A stretch of DNA of 7,215 bases from Gammaproteobacteria bacterium (GCA_030426705.1 JAUHXW010000146.1:1-7215), one strand, 5' to 3'. Counted from the stretch's first letter, positions 1-6,394 are shown. Numbers and translations: made by a program. Notes: generated by a model not told the origin, from the sequence alone.

Positions 1-272
1 GGACTGGGTTCGTTTATATACTCAGCCTGCAAAACCAATGCCAGGGGCTCTTCTGCTCCTTTGATATCTTTAGAGCAATCAAGTGCCTCTTCATAATTTT
101 CAAAAGCATAAAAGTAATCACTTCCATCACACAAATCTGGCGCGCCATCATGCGGGTGACACCAAACTCGGTATTCAAGTACATCATCCCAAACATACCC
201 GCCGCCTGATTTTACATTGGCTGGATACTCGCCAACCATTTTAGGATCTTTCACTTTGGGGTATTCATTCAT
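1..272 (-). CDS. Conserved hypothetical protein, N-terminal 90 residues (cut by left window edge)
   Basis: The reading frame opens with ATG at 272-270 (MNEYPKVKDPKMVGEYPANV...) and runs without a stop to the window edge, giving 90 complete codons. The sequence is acidic and aromatic-rich, with a short repeat-like 'GGGYVWDDVLEYRVWCHPHDG' region near residues 23-43, a 'YFYAFENYEEAL' stretch near 53-64 and 'EEPLALVLQAEYINEP' near 74-89. I recall related short proteins carrying this same pattern. They are often labelled GCN5-type acetyltransferase, but no acetyl-CoA loop is visible here, so I do not assert that activity. No signal peptide or membrane segment is seen. A weak AGGT lies about 12 nt before the ATG. 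A second ATG four bases downstream is in another frame and stops quickly. The gene is co-directional with epmA, 76 nt away, and could have its own promoter in that AT-rich gap. Confidence is high that it is coding and low on function. Confidence 0.7.
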   Translation of the reverse strand, partial: MNEYPKVKDPKMVGEYPANVKSGGGYVWDDVLEYRVWCHPHDGAPDLCDGSDYFYAFENYEEALDCSKDIKGAEEPLALVLQAEYINEPS

Positions 273-348
273 TACAAATGTTACCTAGGAATATATTTAT
301 TACGCATTTTACACTTTAATTTCTTAAAAGATTACTTGCTTTAGAAAT

Positions 349-1314
349 TCAAGCGGAGTTGGCAGAAAATGCCAAAACTTGGTCAATATCCTCTAACCCC
401 AACAAACACATCAAAAGTCGATCCACACCCACTGCCACGCCTGAGCAAGCTGGCAGGCCTTGCTGTAGGGCTTTGATCAGGTTTTGGTCGATGGGTAAGG
501 CGGTTTTGCCCATGGCAAGGCGATTTTGGTTGTCTTGCTCAAAACGATTCAGTTGCTCATTAGCATCGGTCAGTTCCTGATAGCCATTGGCCAATTCAAT
601 ACCGCCCCAGAGGAATTCAAAGCGCAAACAGCGATCCGGCAATTCAGGATGAGCCTGTGCCAATGCCGCTTGTTCAATGGGGAAATGATCAATCAAATAG
701 CCCTGATTCTTTTCCAGCTTGGGTTCCAGCTGAACAGCAAACATGAAATCCAAAGCTGCGGTGCGGTCAAGAGGTTCTCCGTGATAACCGGCTTGTTGTG
801 CCATCTGGTTCAATTCGGCTTCATTGACCACAAAAGGATCAAAATCCAAATAATCATTAAAAATCTGTTGATAGGAATAGTGCTTGACTGGCATTGCTGG
901 CAGATCGAATTGTTGCCTTAGGTATTGTATCAACTCCACCACTTCTGCCATCAAATCCCGCATTTTGTATCCAAGGCGATACCATTCCAATAAAGAGAAC
1001 TCTGGATTATGCAATTGGGTAGCTTCATCACGACGAAACACCTTGGCGATTTCAAAAATATCACCGCTGCCCGCCACCAAGAGGCGTTTATGGAAAAATT
1101 CAGGGGAGGTTCTCAAGAAAGCCTGCTGGTTATTTTCAGCAATGGCTTGCGTTTGAAAGACTTCAATTTGCAAATCGGTATTGGCAGCGGATGACAACAC
1201 CGGGGTTTCCACTTCCAGCACTTCCCTTTGCCTGAAAAAGTCACGAATGGCAGACAATAAAAAAGCCCGTTGTTTAAGTAACTCCAACGGGCTTTGCTCG
1301 GTTCTTTGGGTCAT
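349..1314 (-). CDS. epmA: EF-P--(R)-beta-lysine ligase EpmA (GenX/PoxA/YjeA)
   Basis: This 321-residue protein is a free-standing homologue of the lysyl-tRNA synthetase catalytic domain. In the known family it activates (R)-beta-lysine with ATP and transfers it to Lys34 of EF-P in the cytoplasm. It has no anticodon-binding domain, as expected for EpmA (E. coli 325 residues) and unlike LysS. Class II motifs are visible: motif 1 region 'LEVETPVLSSAANTD' (33-47), motif 2 'IFEIAKVFRRDE...HNPEFSLLEWYR' (about 86-113, with R94/R95 and E97), and motif 3 'GVAVGVDRLL' (292-301, R299). The substrate segment 'GIELANGYQELTDANEQ' also matches EpmA. The ATG at 1314 lies one nucleotide after the efp stop, with no clear Shine-Dalgarno of its own, so translation probably depends on termination of efp. 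Start, length and alignment all agree with E. coli EpmA. Confidence 0.96.
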   Translation of the reverse strand: MTQRTEQSPLELLKQRAFLLSAIRDFFRQREVLEVETPVLSSAANTDLQIEVFQTQAIAENNQQAFLRTSPEFFHKRLLVAGSGDIFEIAKVFRRDEATQLHNPEFSLLEWYRLGYKMRDLMAEVVELIQYLRQQFDLPAMPVKHYSYQQIFNDYLDFDPFVVNEAELNQMAQQAGYHGEPLDRTAALDFMFAVQLEPKLEKNQGYLIDHFPIEQAALAQAHPELPDRCLRFEFLWGGIELANGYQELTDANEQLNRFEQDNQNRLAMGKTALPIDQNLIKALQQGLPACSGVAVGVDRLLMCLLGLEDIDQVLAFSANSA

Positions 1315-1315
1315 G

Positions 1316-1885
1316 TTATTTTTTAACGCGACCTACGTATTCGCCAGAACGGGTATCTACTTTAATGATTTCACCTTCGGGCACAAACAAAGGCACTTGC
1401 ACCACCGCACCGGTTTCCAAAGTGGCTGGCTTGCCACCACCGCCAGATGTATCACCGCGCAAGCCAGGATCGGTTTCAGTAATTTTTAATTCAACAAAAT
1501 TAGGTGGCTCGACCGTCAGCGGTGAATTGTTCCACAGAACTACGGTACAAATATCCTCTTCTTTCAACCATTTGATGCAATCTTCCACCGCTTCCTTGGC
1601 TGCTTCGAATTGCTCATAGGTTTCTGGATCCATGAAATGATAAAACTCACCATCGGTGTAGAGGTATTGCATGTCTTTTTCCATCACGTCTGCTGCATCT
1701 ACCTTTTCACCTGATTTAAAGGTTTTTTCAATGGTGCGGCCATTTTTCAGGTTTTTGATTTTAACCCGATTAAAGGCTTGTCCTTTACCTGGCTTAACTT
1801 CCTGATTCTCAACGATGGTGTATGGATCGCCATCCAATAAAATTTTCAAACCGTTTTTAAATTGACTGGTGCTGTAAACCGACAT
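1316..1885 (-). CDS. efp: Translation elongation factor P
   Basis: EF-P binds between the P and E sites of the ribosome and promotes peptide-bond formation at polyproline runs. The 189-residue product has the three-domain EF-P length. The modification loop 'VKPGKGQAF' puts the target lysine at residue 34, the position beta-lysylated in E. coli. The C-terminal OB-domain signature 'TDPGLRGDTSGGGGKPATL' and the ending 'VDTRSGEYVGRVKK' are typical. I chose ATG 1885 (MSVYSTSQF...) because it aligns with E. coli EF-P and has AGGAGC (1890-1895) just upstream. An in-frame ATG at 1969 would add 28 residues with no family counterpart, and it lies upstream of the likely promoter. The gene is followed after one nucleotide by epmA, which modifies it, and is divergent from epmB, which makes the modifying amino acid. 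Confidence 0.98.
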   Translation of the reverse strand: MSVYSTSQFKNGLKILLDGDPYTIVENQEVKPGKGQAFNRVKIKNLKNGRTIEKTFKSGEKVDAADVMEKDMQYLYTDGEFYHFMDPETYEQFEAAKEAVEDCIKWLKEEDICTVVLWNNSPLTVEPPNFVELKITETDPGLRGDTSGGGGKPATLETGAVVQVPLFVPEGEIIKVDTRSGEYVGRVKK

Positions 1886-1889
1886 GATT

Positions 1890-1895
1890 GCTCCT
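1890..1895 (-). promoter_or_regulatory. Ribosome binding site of efp
   Basis: AGGAGC on the minus strand ends about 4-5 nt before ATG 1885. It decides the efp start against the longer open frame reaching to 1969. Confidence 0.75.
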
Positions 1896-1919
1896 GGCAG
1901 AAATCTTGAAAAGGCCGCG

Positions 1920-1928
1920 ATTATAGCA
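1920..1928 (-). promoter_or_regulatory. Extended -10 promoter element for efp-epmA
   Basis: The minus strand reads TGCTATAAT, a perfect TATAAT hexamer with the TGN extension. The -35 position (about 1943-1948, GTGTTC) is poor, which fits an extended -10 promoter. The predicted transcript would start near 1913 and give efp a leader of roughly 28 nt containing the AGGAGC ribosome binding site. The downstream genes on this transcript are efp and then epmA. Confidence 0.6.
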
Positions 1929-1955
1929 CAATGGTCTGCGTTGAACACCGCCCAC

Positions 1956-2969
1956 GTGGTAGAATCCATTCCTTTTACAACTCAGTATGACTTGATGGCC
2001 AAACAGTGGCAAAAATCGCTCAAGGCAGCACTTAAGGGTGACAGCCTTGAAGAGCTGCAAAAATCACCCGTATATTCAGCAAAAGCAAGCGAGCTGTTTG
2101 CGCCTGTGATAACCGAAACTGTCATTGATTTGATTGATTGGGAGAATCCTGACGATCCATTGTTAAAACAGTTTTTACCTCATGCGCAAGAGCTAAAAGT
2201 GGATAATAAATCCAAAGAAGATCCGGTTGGTGATTATCAAGCTGAAGCTATTCCAGGGTTGATTCACAAATACCTTGGCCGGGTACTTTTGATCGCCAGT
2301 GGCAGTTGTGCGGTTAATTGCCGCTATTGTTTCAGGCGCCATTTTCCTTATGAAAAAAGCTATGCGCCCAGAAACCAATGGCAAGCTGTGATTGATTACA
2401 TCAGTCAGCACAAAGAAATTCATGAGGTGATTCTCAGTGGCGGTGACCCACTGACTTTGTCTGACCAGTCACTACGCACCTTGAGTCAAAAATTGAACGC
2501 CATCGACCATGTTGAAACCCTGCGCATTCACAGCCGCATTCCGGTGGTGATGTCCTCAAGGATTGATACAAGCTTTTTGCAGTGGTCAAAATCACTGAAT
2601 CTGAACAAAGTGATGGTTCTGCATGTCAACCATTCACAAGAACTCAGCAAAAAAGCCATCAAAGCCATCAAAAAACTCAAAAAAGCCGGTTACACCCTGC
2701 TTAACCAATCGGTCTTGCTCAAAGGCGTGAACGACTCTGCTGAAACGTTGATTGACTTATCTCATCAGTTATTTGGCAATGGTGTCTTGCCTTATTATTT
2801 ACATCTGTTTGATCAAGTTCAAAACGCCAGCCATTTTGCAGTCAACCAAACACAAGCCATTGACATTTATAGACAAATGCAAGCGCAACTGTCAGGTTAT
2901 CTGTTGCCCAAATTGGTGGTCGAAGAAGCCGGTGAACCAGCAAAAACACTGGTCAACATGGCTACATAA
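1956..2969 (+). CDS. epmB: EF-P beta-lysylation protein EpmB (lysine 2,3-aminomutase family, radical SAM)
   Basis: EpmB converts (S)-lysine to (R)-beta-lysine for attachment to EF-P. Counting from GTG 1956 the product has 337 residues (E. coli 342). The radical-SAM iron-sulfur motif CxxxCxxC is 'CAVNCRYC' (C118, C122, C125), followed by 'FRRHFPY' as in E. coli EpmB. Other matching stretches are 'ENPDDPLLKQ', 'AIPGLIHKYLGRVLL', 'VILSGGDPL', 'LRIHSRIPVV', 'LLNQSVLLKGVND', 'LPYYLHLFDQVQNASHF' and 'SGYLLPKLVVEEAGEPAKT'. The Lys in the last one aligns with the PLP-binding lysine region of the aminomutase family (inference). The start is uncertain. GTG 1956 gives the family length, ATG 1995 gives 324 residues, and ATG 1884 would overlap the efp start codon; none has a clear ribosome binding site. 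The gene is divergent from efp, as in E. coli, and lacks an obvious terminator. Confidence 0.95.
   Translation: MVESIPFTTQYDLMAKQWQKSLKAALKGDSLEELQKSPVYSAKASELFAPVITETVIDLIDWENPDDPLLKQFLPHAQELKVDNKSKEDPVGDYQAEAIPGLIHKYLGRVLLIASGSCAVNCRYCFRRHFPYEKSYAPRNQWQAVIDYISQHKEIHEVILSGGDPLTLSDQSLRTLSQKLNAIDHVETLRIHSRIPVVMSSRIDTSFLQWSKSLNLNKVMVLHVNHSQELSKKAIKAIKKLKKAGYTLLNQSVLLKGVNDSAETLIDLSHQLFGNGVLPYYLHLFDQVQNASHFAVNQTQAIDIYRQMQAQLSGYLLPKLVVEEAGEPAKTLVNMAT
1957..1965 (+). promoter_or_regulatory. Possible extended -10 element for epmB
   Basis: The plus strand reads TGGTAGAAT, five of six bases of TATAAT with a TGN extension. No good -35 is seen 17 nt upstream (TGCGTT). If this is the real promoter, transcription begins near 1972 and the epmB start must be ATG 1995, not GTG 1956. 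The two proposals exclude each other. Confidence 0.3.
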
Positions 2970-3013
2970 AAGCACAGACAGAGGTAAAACTGTTCATATC
3001 GTTGATTTCACCT

Positions 3014-3019
3014 TATAAT
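3014..3019 (+). promoter_or_regulatory. Candidate -10 box upstream of the fimX-like gene
   Basis: A perfect TATAAT lies 45 nt after the epmB stop. The -35 position (2991-2996, TGTTCA) matches only three of six consensus bases. A start near 3026 would leave a leader of about 200 nt before the fimX-like TTG codon. The gap 2970-3224 otherwise holds an AT-rich inverted repeat and no convincing gene. Confidence 0.4.
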
Positions 3020-3064
3020 ATCGTTCTAGACAGACTATGAAAGTATTCAGATGGCAATCTAAAA

Positions 3065-3133
3065 AGGCAAAAATTCCGTTGCATTTCGTTAAAAAACTTG
3101 CAAATAGCTGGCTAATCACTGCATTTTTTGCCT
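3065..3133 (+). repeat. Long-loop inverted repeat in the fimX leader
   Basis: AGGCAAAAA at 3065-3073 is the reverse complement of TTTTTGCCT at 3125-3133, a 9-bp stem closing a 51-nt loop. Inside it, TTGCA (3079-3083) can pair with TGCAA (3099-3103). The segment sits between the TATAAT box and the ribosome binding site, so it could fold in the leader RNA. The A/T-rich arms mean that chance pairing is possible. It does not match the c-di-GMP (GEMM) riboswitch consensus as I know it. Confidence 0.3.
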
Positions 3134-3211
3134 CATTCAGCGAAATTTTTGATTTTCTTATTTTTGCCCCGGAATATTTTCACAGTCTGCAAACCACTGA
3201 AACTATCGGAC

Positions 3212-3217
3212 AAGGAG
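3212..3217 (+). promoter_or_regulatory. Ribosome binding site for a TTG start (fimX-like gene)
   Basis: AAGGAG ends 7 nt before TTG 3225. It supports initiation at the non-ATG codon, and the resulting N-terminus aligns with Pseudomonas FimX. Confidence 0.75.
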
Positions 3218-3224
3218 CAAGGCA

Positions 3225-5279
3225 TTGGCATCAGAACAATCCATCAATTTACTGATTATTCATCAATCTGAAGAAGAAGCAGAACGCATACTTTCTTTAT
3301 TGAGAAACTTTCAAATTGCGGTTCGTCCTACGCGATGCACTGACGAGGATGATTTGGCGGGCATTCTTGAAAGAAAGCCCATTGATATGGTTTTGTGTCA
3401 ACAATTACAGACAGATTTGCCGTGTCAGCTGGTGGTGGATCACCTGAAGAGAATGGGGCTTGATTTACCAGTGGTTGCCTTGTTGGAAAACTTTGACCCG
3501 GATTTGGTGCAAGAATCAATTGAAAATGGTGCCGGCTCATTTTGCACGCCCTTGCTTCCTGAACACATGTGTCACGTGATTCAAAAAGAAATGAAAGCCT
3601 TAAGAACGCGACGATTGAATACCGAGCTTGCCAAAGAGCTGAAAAGTACCGAACGCCGATGTAATTTGTTATTGGACTCTTCGAAACAAGCCATAGCTTA
3701 TATTCACGATGGTATGCATGTTTATTCAAACCAGTCTTATCAGGAATTGTTCAAATACGAAGATTTTGAAGAGCTGGAAGTAACACCGTTCCTCAACATG
3801 ATTGCCAAGGAAGATTTGGACAAAGCAAAAAAAACCTTGCGGGATATCAATAAAAATATATTACCAGAAGAAGATCTTGAATTTAAATTGGTCACTTCTG
3901 AAGGAGATAAATTTGATGGCATCATCAATGTTTCCAACGCCACCATCAATGGTGAAAAATGTGCGCAATTTATCATCAACATTCCTTCTGTAGATCCCGA
4001 AGTTGAAAAAGAATTGTTTGAAATCAAGAATAAAGATTTGCTGACTAAATTTTTCAACCGCAGTTATTTTCATGATGTATTGTCAGAAGCTCTGGATAAT
4101 GTAGCAGATAAACCTGGCGACAGCTTATTGATGATAGGTATCGATGATGCCAAACGTCATGAAAAAGAGCTTGGTATTGGTAACCTGGATTTATTTATTG
4201 CCAGCGTGGCTGAGTTTTTAGAGAAAAAACTGGGACAAGATGTCACATATTGTCGTTATGCTGACACAACTTTCATTCTCAAGGTCAATACATCGATTGA
4301 GAAAGCAGAAAAAATTGCGGAAAAACTCAAAGAATTGTTCGCTGATCAAATTTTTGAAGCCGGAGATACTTCAGTCAATTGTTCTGCCAGTATATCGGTG
4401 ACGCAGTTAACACCACAATCTGGTTCGGTCACTGAAGTGATTAAGATCTTGACTGATAACTTAGACCAATTGATGGAAGAAGGTGGCAATCTAATTAAAG
4501 TCTTTGATCCAGCTGAAGAAGAAAAACAAGCCAGAGCCGCTTCCAAAGCCTGGATTGATCGCATCACTGACGGCCTGGAAAAAGACAAATTTGTGCTCCA
4601 TTATCAGCCTGTCATCAACATCAGTGGTGAAGAAAGAGAGTTTTACGAAGTGCTGATACGTTTAAAAGCGGAAGATGACCAATTGATATACCCACAACAG
4701 TTCATACCAGTGGCCAACAAATACGGTTTTATCACTGAAATTGAACACTGGGTCATCAAGAAAGCTTTACTGGCCATTAAAGATTCTGCCAACCCTGTTA
4801 TGCTTTTCGTCAAACTGTCACACCAAACAGTCATTGACCCTGCTTTCCCGAATTGGTTGGCAGAACAGCTGAAAGCGACCGGTGTTTCTGGAGATAAAAT
4901 TGCCTTCGAAATCCGTGAAAGTGAATTGGTAACTTACGCCTCTAAAATGAAGCCTATCATCAAGTCCATCAAAGCCACGCACTGTTTGATTGTGGTGGAA
5001 AAATTCGGTTCAGGCTTGAACTCTTTCAACATTTTAAAACATTTCCCAGCTGATATTCTCAAAGTAGATTCAAGCTTTATGAAAGACTTGGGCAGCAATC
5101 CTGAGAATGAAGAAAAGGTCAAAGACATCGTTGAAACTGCTCACAACCAAGGTAAGCAGGTCATCTGTGAATTCATCGAAGATGCCACCACCATGAGCAT
5201 CATGTGGAAGATGAATGTAAACTTTGTGCAAGGTAATTTCATCGCTGAACCCAGTGAGAATATGGAACAGGCTGAATAG
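3225..5279 (+). CDS. fimX: FimX-like degenerate REC-PAS-GGDEF-EAL protein (c-di-GMP receptor)
   Basis: The 684-residue product matches the length (about 690) and order of Pseudomonas FimX, a cytoplasmic c-di-GMP receptor that controls type IV pilus assembly and twitching. The N-terminus 'INLLIIHQSEEEAERILSLLRN' closely follows the start of FimX as I recall it, which supports the TTG start. REC (about 8-125) lacks the acidic pair (H13-S15 region) and has Gln59 at the phospho-acceptor position. A short coiled linker (about 128-150) leads to PAS (about 150-265, 'AIAYIHDGMHVYSNQSYQELF'). The GGDEF domain (about 271-428) begins with 'DLLTKFFNR', but the active-site motif is ADTTF (346-350). The EAL domain (about 443-680) has EVL (475-477), Lys530 for the metal-binding Asn, and Glu592-Lys593 for the Asp pair. 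It keeps R479, E562, K613, D615, E649 and Q669. I infer no cyclase or phosphodiesterase activity but retained ligand binding. No membrane segment is seen. gluQ follows after 15 nt. Confidence 0.88.
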   Translation: MASEQSINLLIIHQSEEEAERILSLLRNFQIAVRPTRCTDEDDLAGILERKPIDMVLCQQLQTDLPCQLVVDHLKRMGLDLPVVALLENFDPDLVQESIENGAGSFCTPLLPEHMCHVIQKEMKALRTRRLNTELAKELKSTERRCNLLLDSSKQAIAYIHDGMHVYSNQSYQELFKYEDFEELEVTPFLNMIAKEDLDKAKKTLRDINKNILPEEDLEFKLVTSEGDKFDGIINVSNATINGEKCAQFIINIPSVDPEVEKELFEIKNKDLLTKFFNRSYFHDVLSEALDNVADKPGDSLLMIGIDDAKRHEKELGIGNLDLFIASVAEFLEKKLGQDVTYCRYADTTFILKVNTSIEKAEKIAEKLKELFADQIFEAGDTSVNCSASISVTQLTPQSGSVTEVIKILTDNLDQLMEEGGNLIKVFDPAEEEKQARAASKAWIDRITDGLEKDKFVLHYQPVINISGEEREFYEVLIRLKAEDDQLIYPQQFIPVANKYGFITEIEHWVIKKALLAIKDSANPVMLFVKLSHQTVIDPAFPNWLAEQLKATGVSGDKIAFEIRESELVTYASKMKPIIKSIKATHCLIVVEKFGSGLNSFNILKHFPADILKVDSSFMKDLGSNPENEEKVKDIVETAHNQGKQVICEFIEDATTMSIMWKMNVNFVQGNFIAEPSENMEQAE

Positions 5280-5294
5280 TCCATAATTATCGTC

Positions 5295-6176
5295 ATGCCT
5301 GAATCAGCAGGTTATATAGGTCGATTTGCCCCTTCACCCACCGGTGATTTACATTTTGGCTCACTGCTTGCTGCTTTGGTCAGTTATTGTCAGGCCAAAG
5401 CCAATGGCGGTATGTGGCTGGTTCGCATGGAAGATGTGGACGAAACCCGTGTGATTACCGGCGCAGACCTACAAATTATCCATACACTGAAAAACTTCGG
5501 CATGGAGTCGGATTTACCCATCATTTATCAGACCCATCCTGACAGGCAAGCCGCATACCAAGCGGCCCTGCAACAACTACAGCAACAACAGTTGATTTAT
5601 CCCTGCACCTGTACTCGAGCCATGCTCAAAGGCCATATCATTTATCCCGGTACTTGTGCTCAAAATTCTGTCGAAATCAATAAACCACATTCCATACGTA
5701 TCAAGGTTCCCGATCAATCCTATGATTTTAATGACTTGATCCAGGGTAATCAGCAACAGAACCTGGTCACTGAGTGCGGTGACTTTAACATCAAAAGAAA
5801 AGACGGCCTGTTTGCCTATCAATTGGCCGTGGTGGTGGATGATGCTGAACAGGGCATCACTGAAGTGGTCAGAGGTATCGACATCATGGACTCCACACCA
5901 AGACAAATGTATTTGAACCAGGTTTTGAATCTTAAGCAACCCGATTACGCACACTTCCCGGTTATTGTGAACCCTGATGGCAATAAACTCAGCAAACAAA
6001 ACCATGCCAAACCCATCAGTAACGAAGACCCAGTTTCAACCACCAAACAAATCCTGGCTTTACTGGGTCAAAAAGTGCCCACTCTAAAAACAAACTCACA
6101 AAATGAGTTGCTGAAGTTCGCCATCGACCATTGGAACATCAACTCATTAAAAGGACAAAAACAAATCGTTCAGTGA
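5295..6176 (+). CDS. gluQ: Glutamyl-Q tRNA(Asp) synthetase
   Basis: This 293-residue protein is a truncated glutamyl-tRNA synthetase paralogue (E. coli YadB/GluQ 308 residues). It activates glutamate without tRNA and attaches it to the queuosine at position 34 of tRNA-Asp. The class I HIGH region is 'RFAPSPTGDLHFGSL' (10-24), followed by 'VRMEDVDETR' (43-52). The KMSKS region is 'GNKLSKQNHA' (229-238), the form typical of GluQ. The zinc site of this family is intact: C104, C106, Y117 and C121. The anticodon-binding half of GltX is absent, as expected. The ATG lies 15 nt after the fimX-like stop with no clear Shine-Dalgarno, so it is probably cotranscribed and perhaps reached by reinitiation. 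In Pseudomonas and E. coli this gene typically follows dksA, so the neighbour here is different. A convergent gene lies beyond the hairpin-rich gap. Confidence 0.96.
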   Translation: MPESAGYIGRFAPSPTGDLHFGSLLAALVSYCQAKANGGMWLVRMEDVDETRVITGADLQIIHTLKNFGMESDLPIIYQTHPDRQAAYQAALQQLQQQQLIYPCTCTRAMLKGHIIYPGTCAQNSVEINKPHSIRIKVPDQSYDFNDLIQGNQQQNLVTECGDFNIKRKDGLFAYQLAVVVDDAEQGITEVVRGIDIMDSTPRQMYLNQVLNLKQPDYAHFPVIVNPDGNKLSKQNHAKPISNEDPVSTTKQILALLGQKVPTLKTNSQNELLKFAIDHWNINSLKGQKQIVQ

Positions 6177-6252
6177 TAATAATTAGTCGAACCTGAAAAA
6201 TGCATAACTTATTGTTAAACAAAAGAAATCACTTACATTTCCCAATTTTTTT

Positions 6253-6291
6253 CGACCAGAAAATAGAGACTATCCTGCATTTTTCTGGTTG
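6253..6291 (+). repeat. Hairpin 1 of the gluQ downstream cluster
   Basis: The arm at 6253-6263 (CGACCAGAAAA) pairs with 6281-6291 (TTTTCTGGTTG) over 11 positions, one of them a G-U pair, closing a 17-nt loop. It is the first of five near-contiguous hairpins between convergent genes. Its 3' arm can also pair with the start of hairpin 4 (see findings). Confidence 0.5.
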
Positions 6292-6296
6292 ACGAT

Positions 6297-6316
6297 GTGG
6301 CACAAGGATGTGCCAC
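6297..6316 (+). repeat. Hairpin 2: perfect 8-bp stem, AGGA tetraloop
   Basis: GTGGCACA (6297-6304) and TGTGCCAC (6309-6316) are exact reverse complements separated by AGGA. A GC-rich perfect stem in an AT-rich gap is unlikely by chance. There is no T-run after it, so it is not a standard terminator. Confidence 0.7.
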
Positions 6317-6336
6317 CTTGAGCCGAAAGGCTCAAG
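6317..6336 (+). repeat. Hairpin 3: perfect 8-bp stem, GAAA tetraloop
   Basis: CTTGAGCC (6317-6324) and GGCTCAAG (6329-6336) are exact reverse complements around GAAA, a GNRA loop known to be very stable in RNA. It starts at the base after hairpin 2, so the two stems could stack coaxially. Confidence 0.75.
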
Positions 6337-6339
6337 TAA

Positions 6340-6391
6340 GGTCAAAAAAAACCAGCAAAATCGCACTTTTGCGGTAAAGTGTTTTTTGACC
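6340..6391 (+). repeat. Hairpin 4: 10-bp outer stem with inner hairpin
   Basis: GGTCAAAAAA (6340-6349) pairs exactly with TTTTTTGACC (6382-6391). Inside it, ACC (6351-6353) plus GCAAAA (6355-6360) pair with TTTTGC (6367-6372) plus GGT (6373-6375), leaving A6354 bulged and a 6-nt loop. The nested complementarity suggests a folded RNA, or a palindromic DNA element, more than a simple terminator. Confidence 0.6.
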
Positions 6392-6394
6392 GAT

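Noticed and set aside
14..196. 60-codon minus-strand frame inside the left partial gene
   Set aside because: It overlaps, in another frame, the better frame starting at 272, which shows family-like sequence; it looks like a shadow.
526..921. 131-codon plus-strand frame antisense to epmA
   Set aside because: epmA is fully conserved in this stretch; the antisense product has no recognisable motif.
1886..1969. 28-residue N-terminal extension of EF-P from ATG 1969
   Set aside because: EF-P proteins start at the MSVYSTSQF position, a good ribosome binding site precedes ATG 1885, and the likely -10 box lies inside the extension.
2970..3000. Terminator directly after epmB
   Set aside because: No GC-rich stem followed by a T-run could be found after the stop codon.
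2970..3224. c-di-GMP (GEMM) riboswitch in front of the fimX-like gene
   Set aside because: The conserved GEMM core words and tetraloop-receptor arrangement are not present; only AT-rich complementary arms are seen.
3328..3729. 133-codon minus-strand frame antisense to the fimX-like gene
   Set aside because: It overlaps the REC/PAS coding region, has no ribosome binding site and no recognisable family.
5577..6005. 142-codon minus-strand frame antisense to gluQ
   Set aside because: GluQ carries an intact zinc site and KLSKQ motif across this stretch, so the opposite strand is a shadow.
6296..6322. Eight-codon leader peptide (MWHKDVPP) before the hairpins
   Set aside because: No ribosome binding site, no run of regulatory codons and no downstream gene in the same direction; it is part of hairpin 2.
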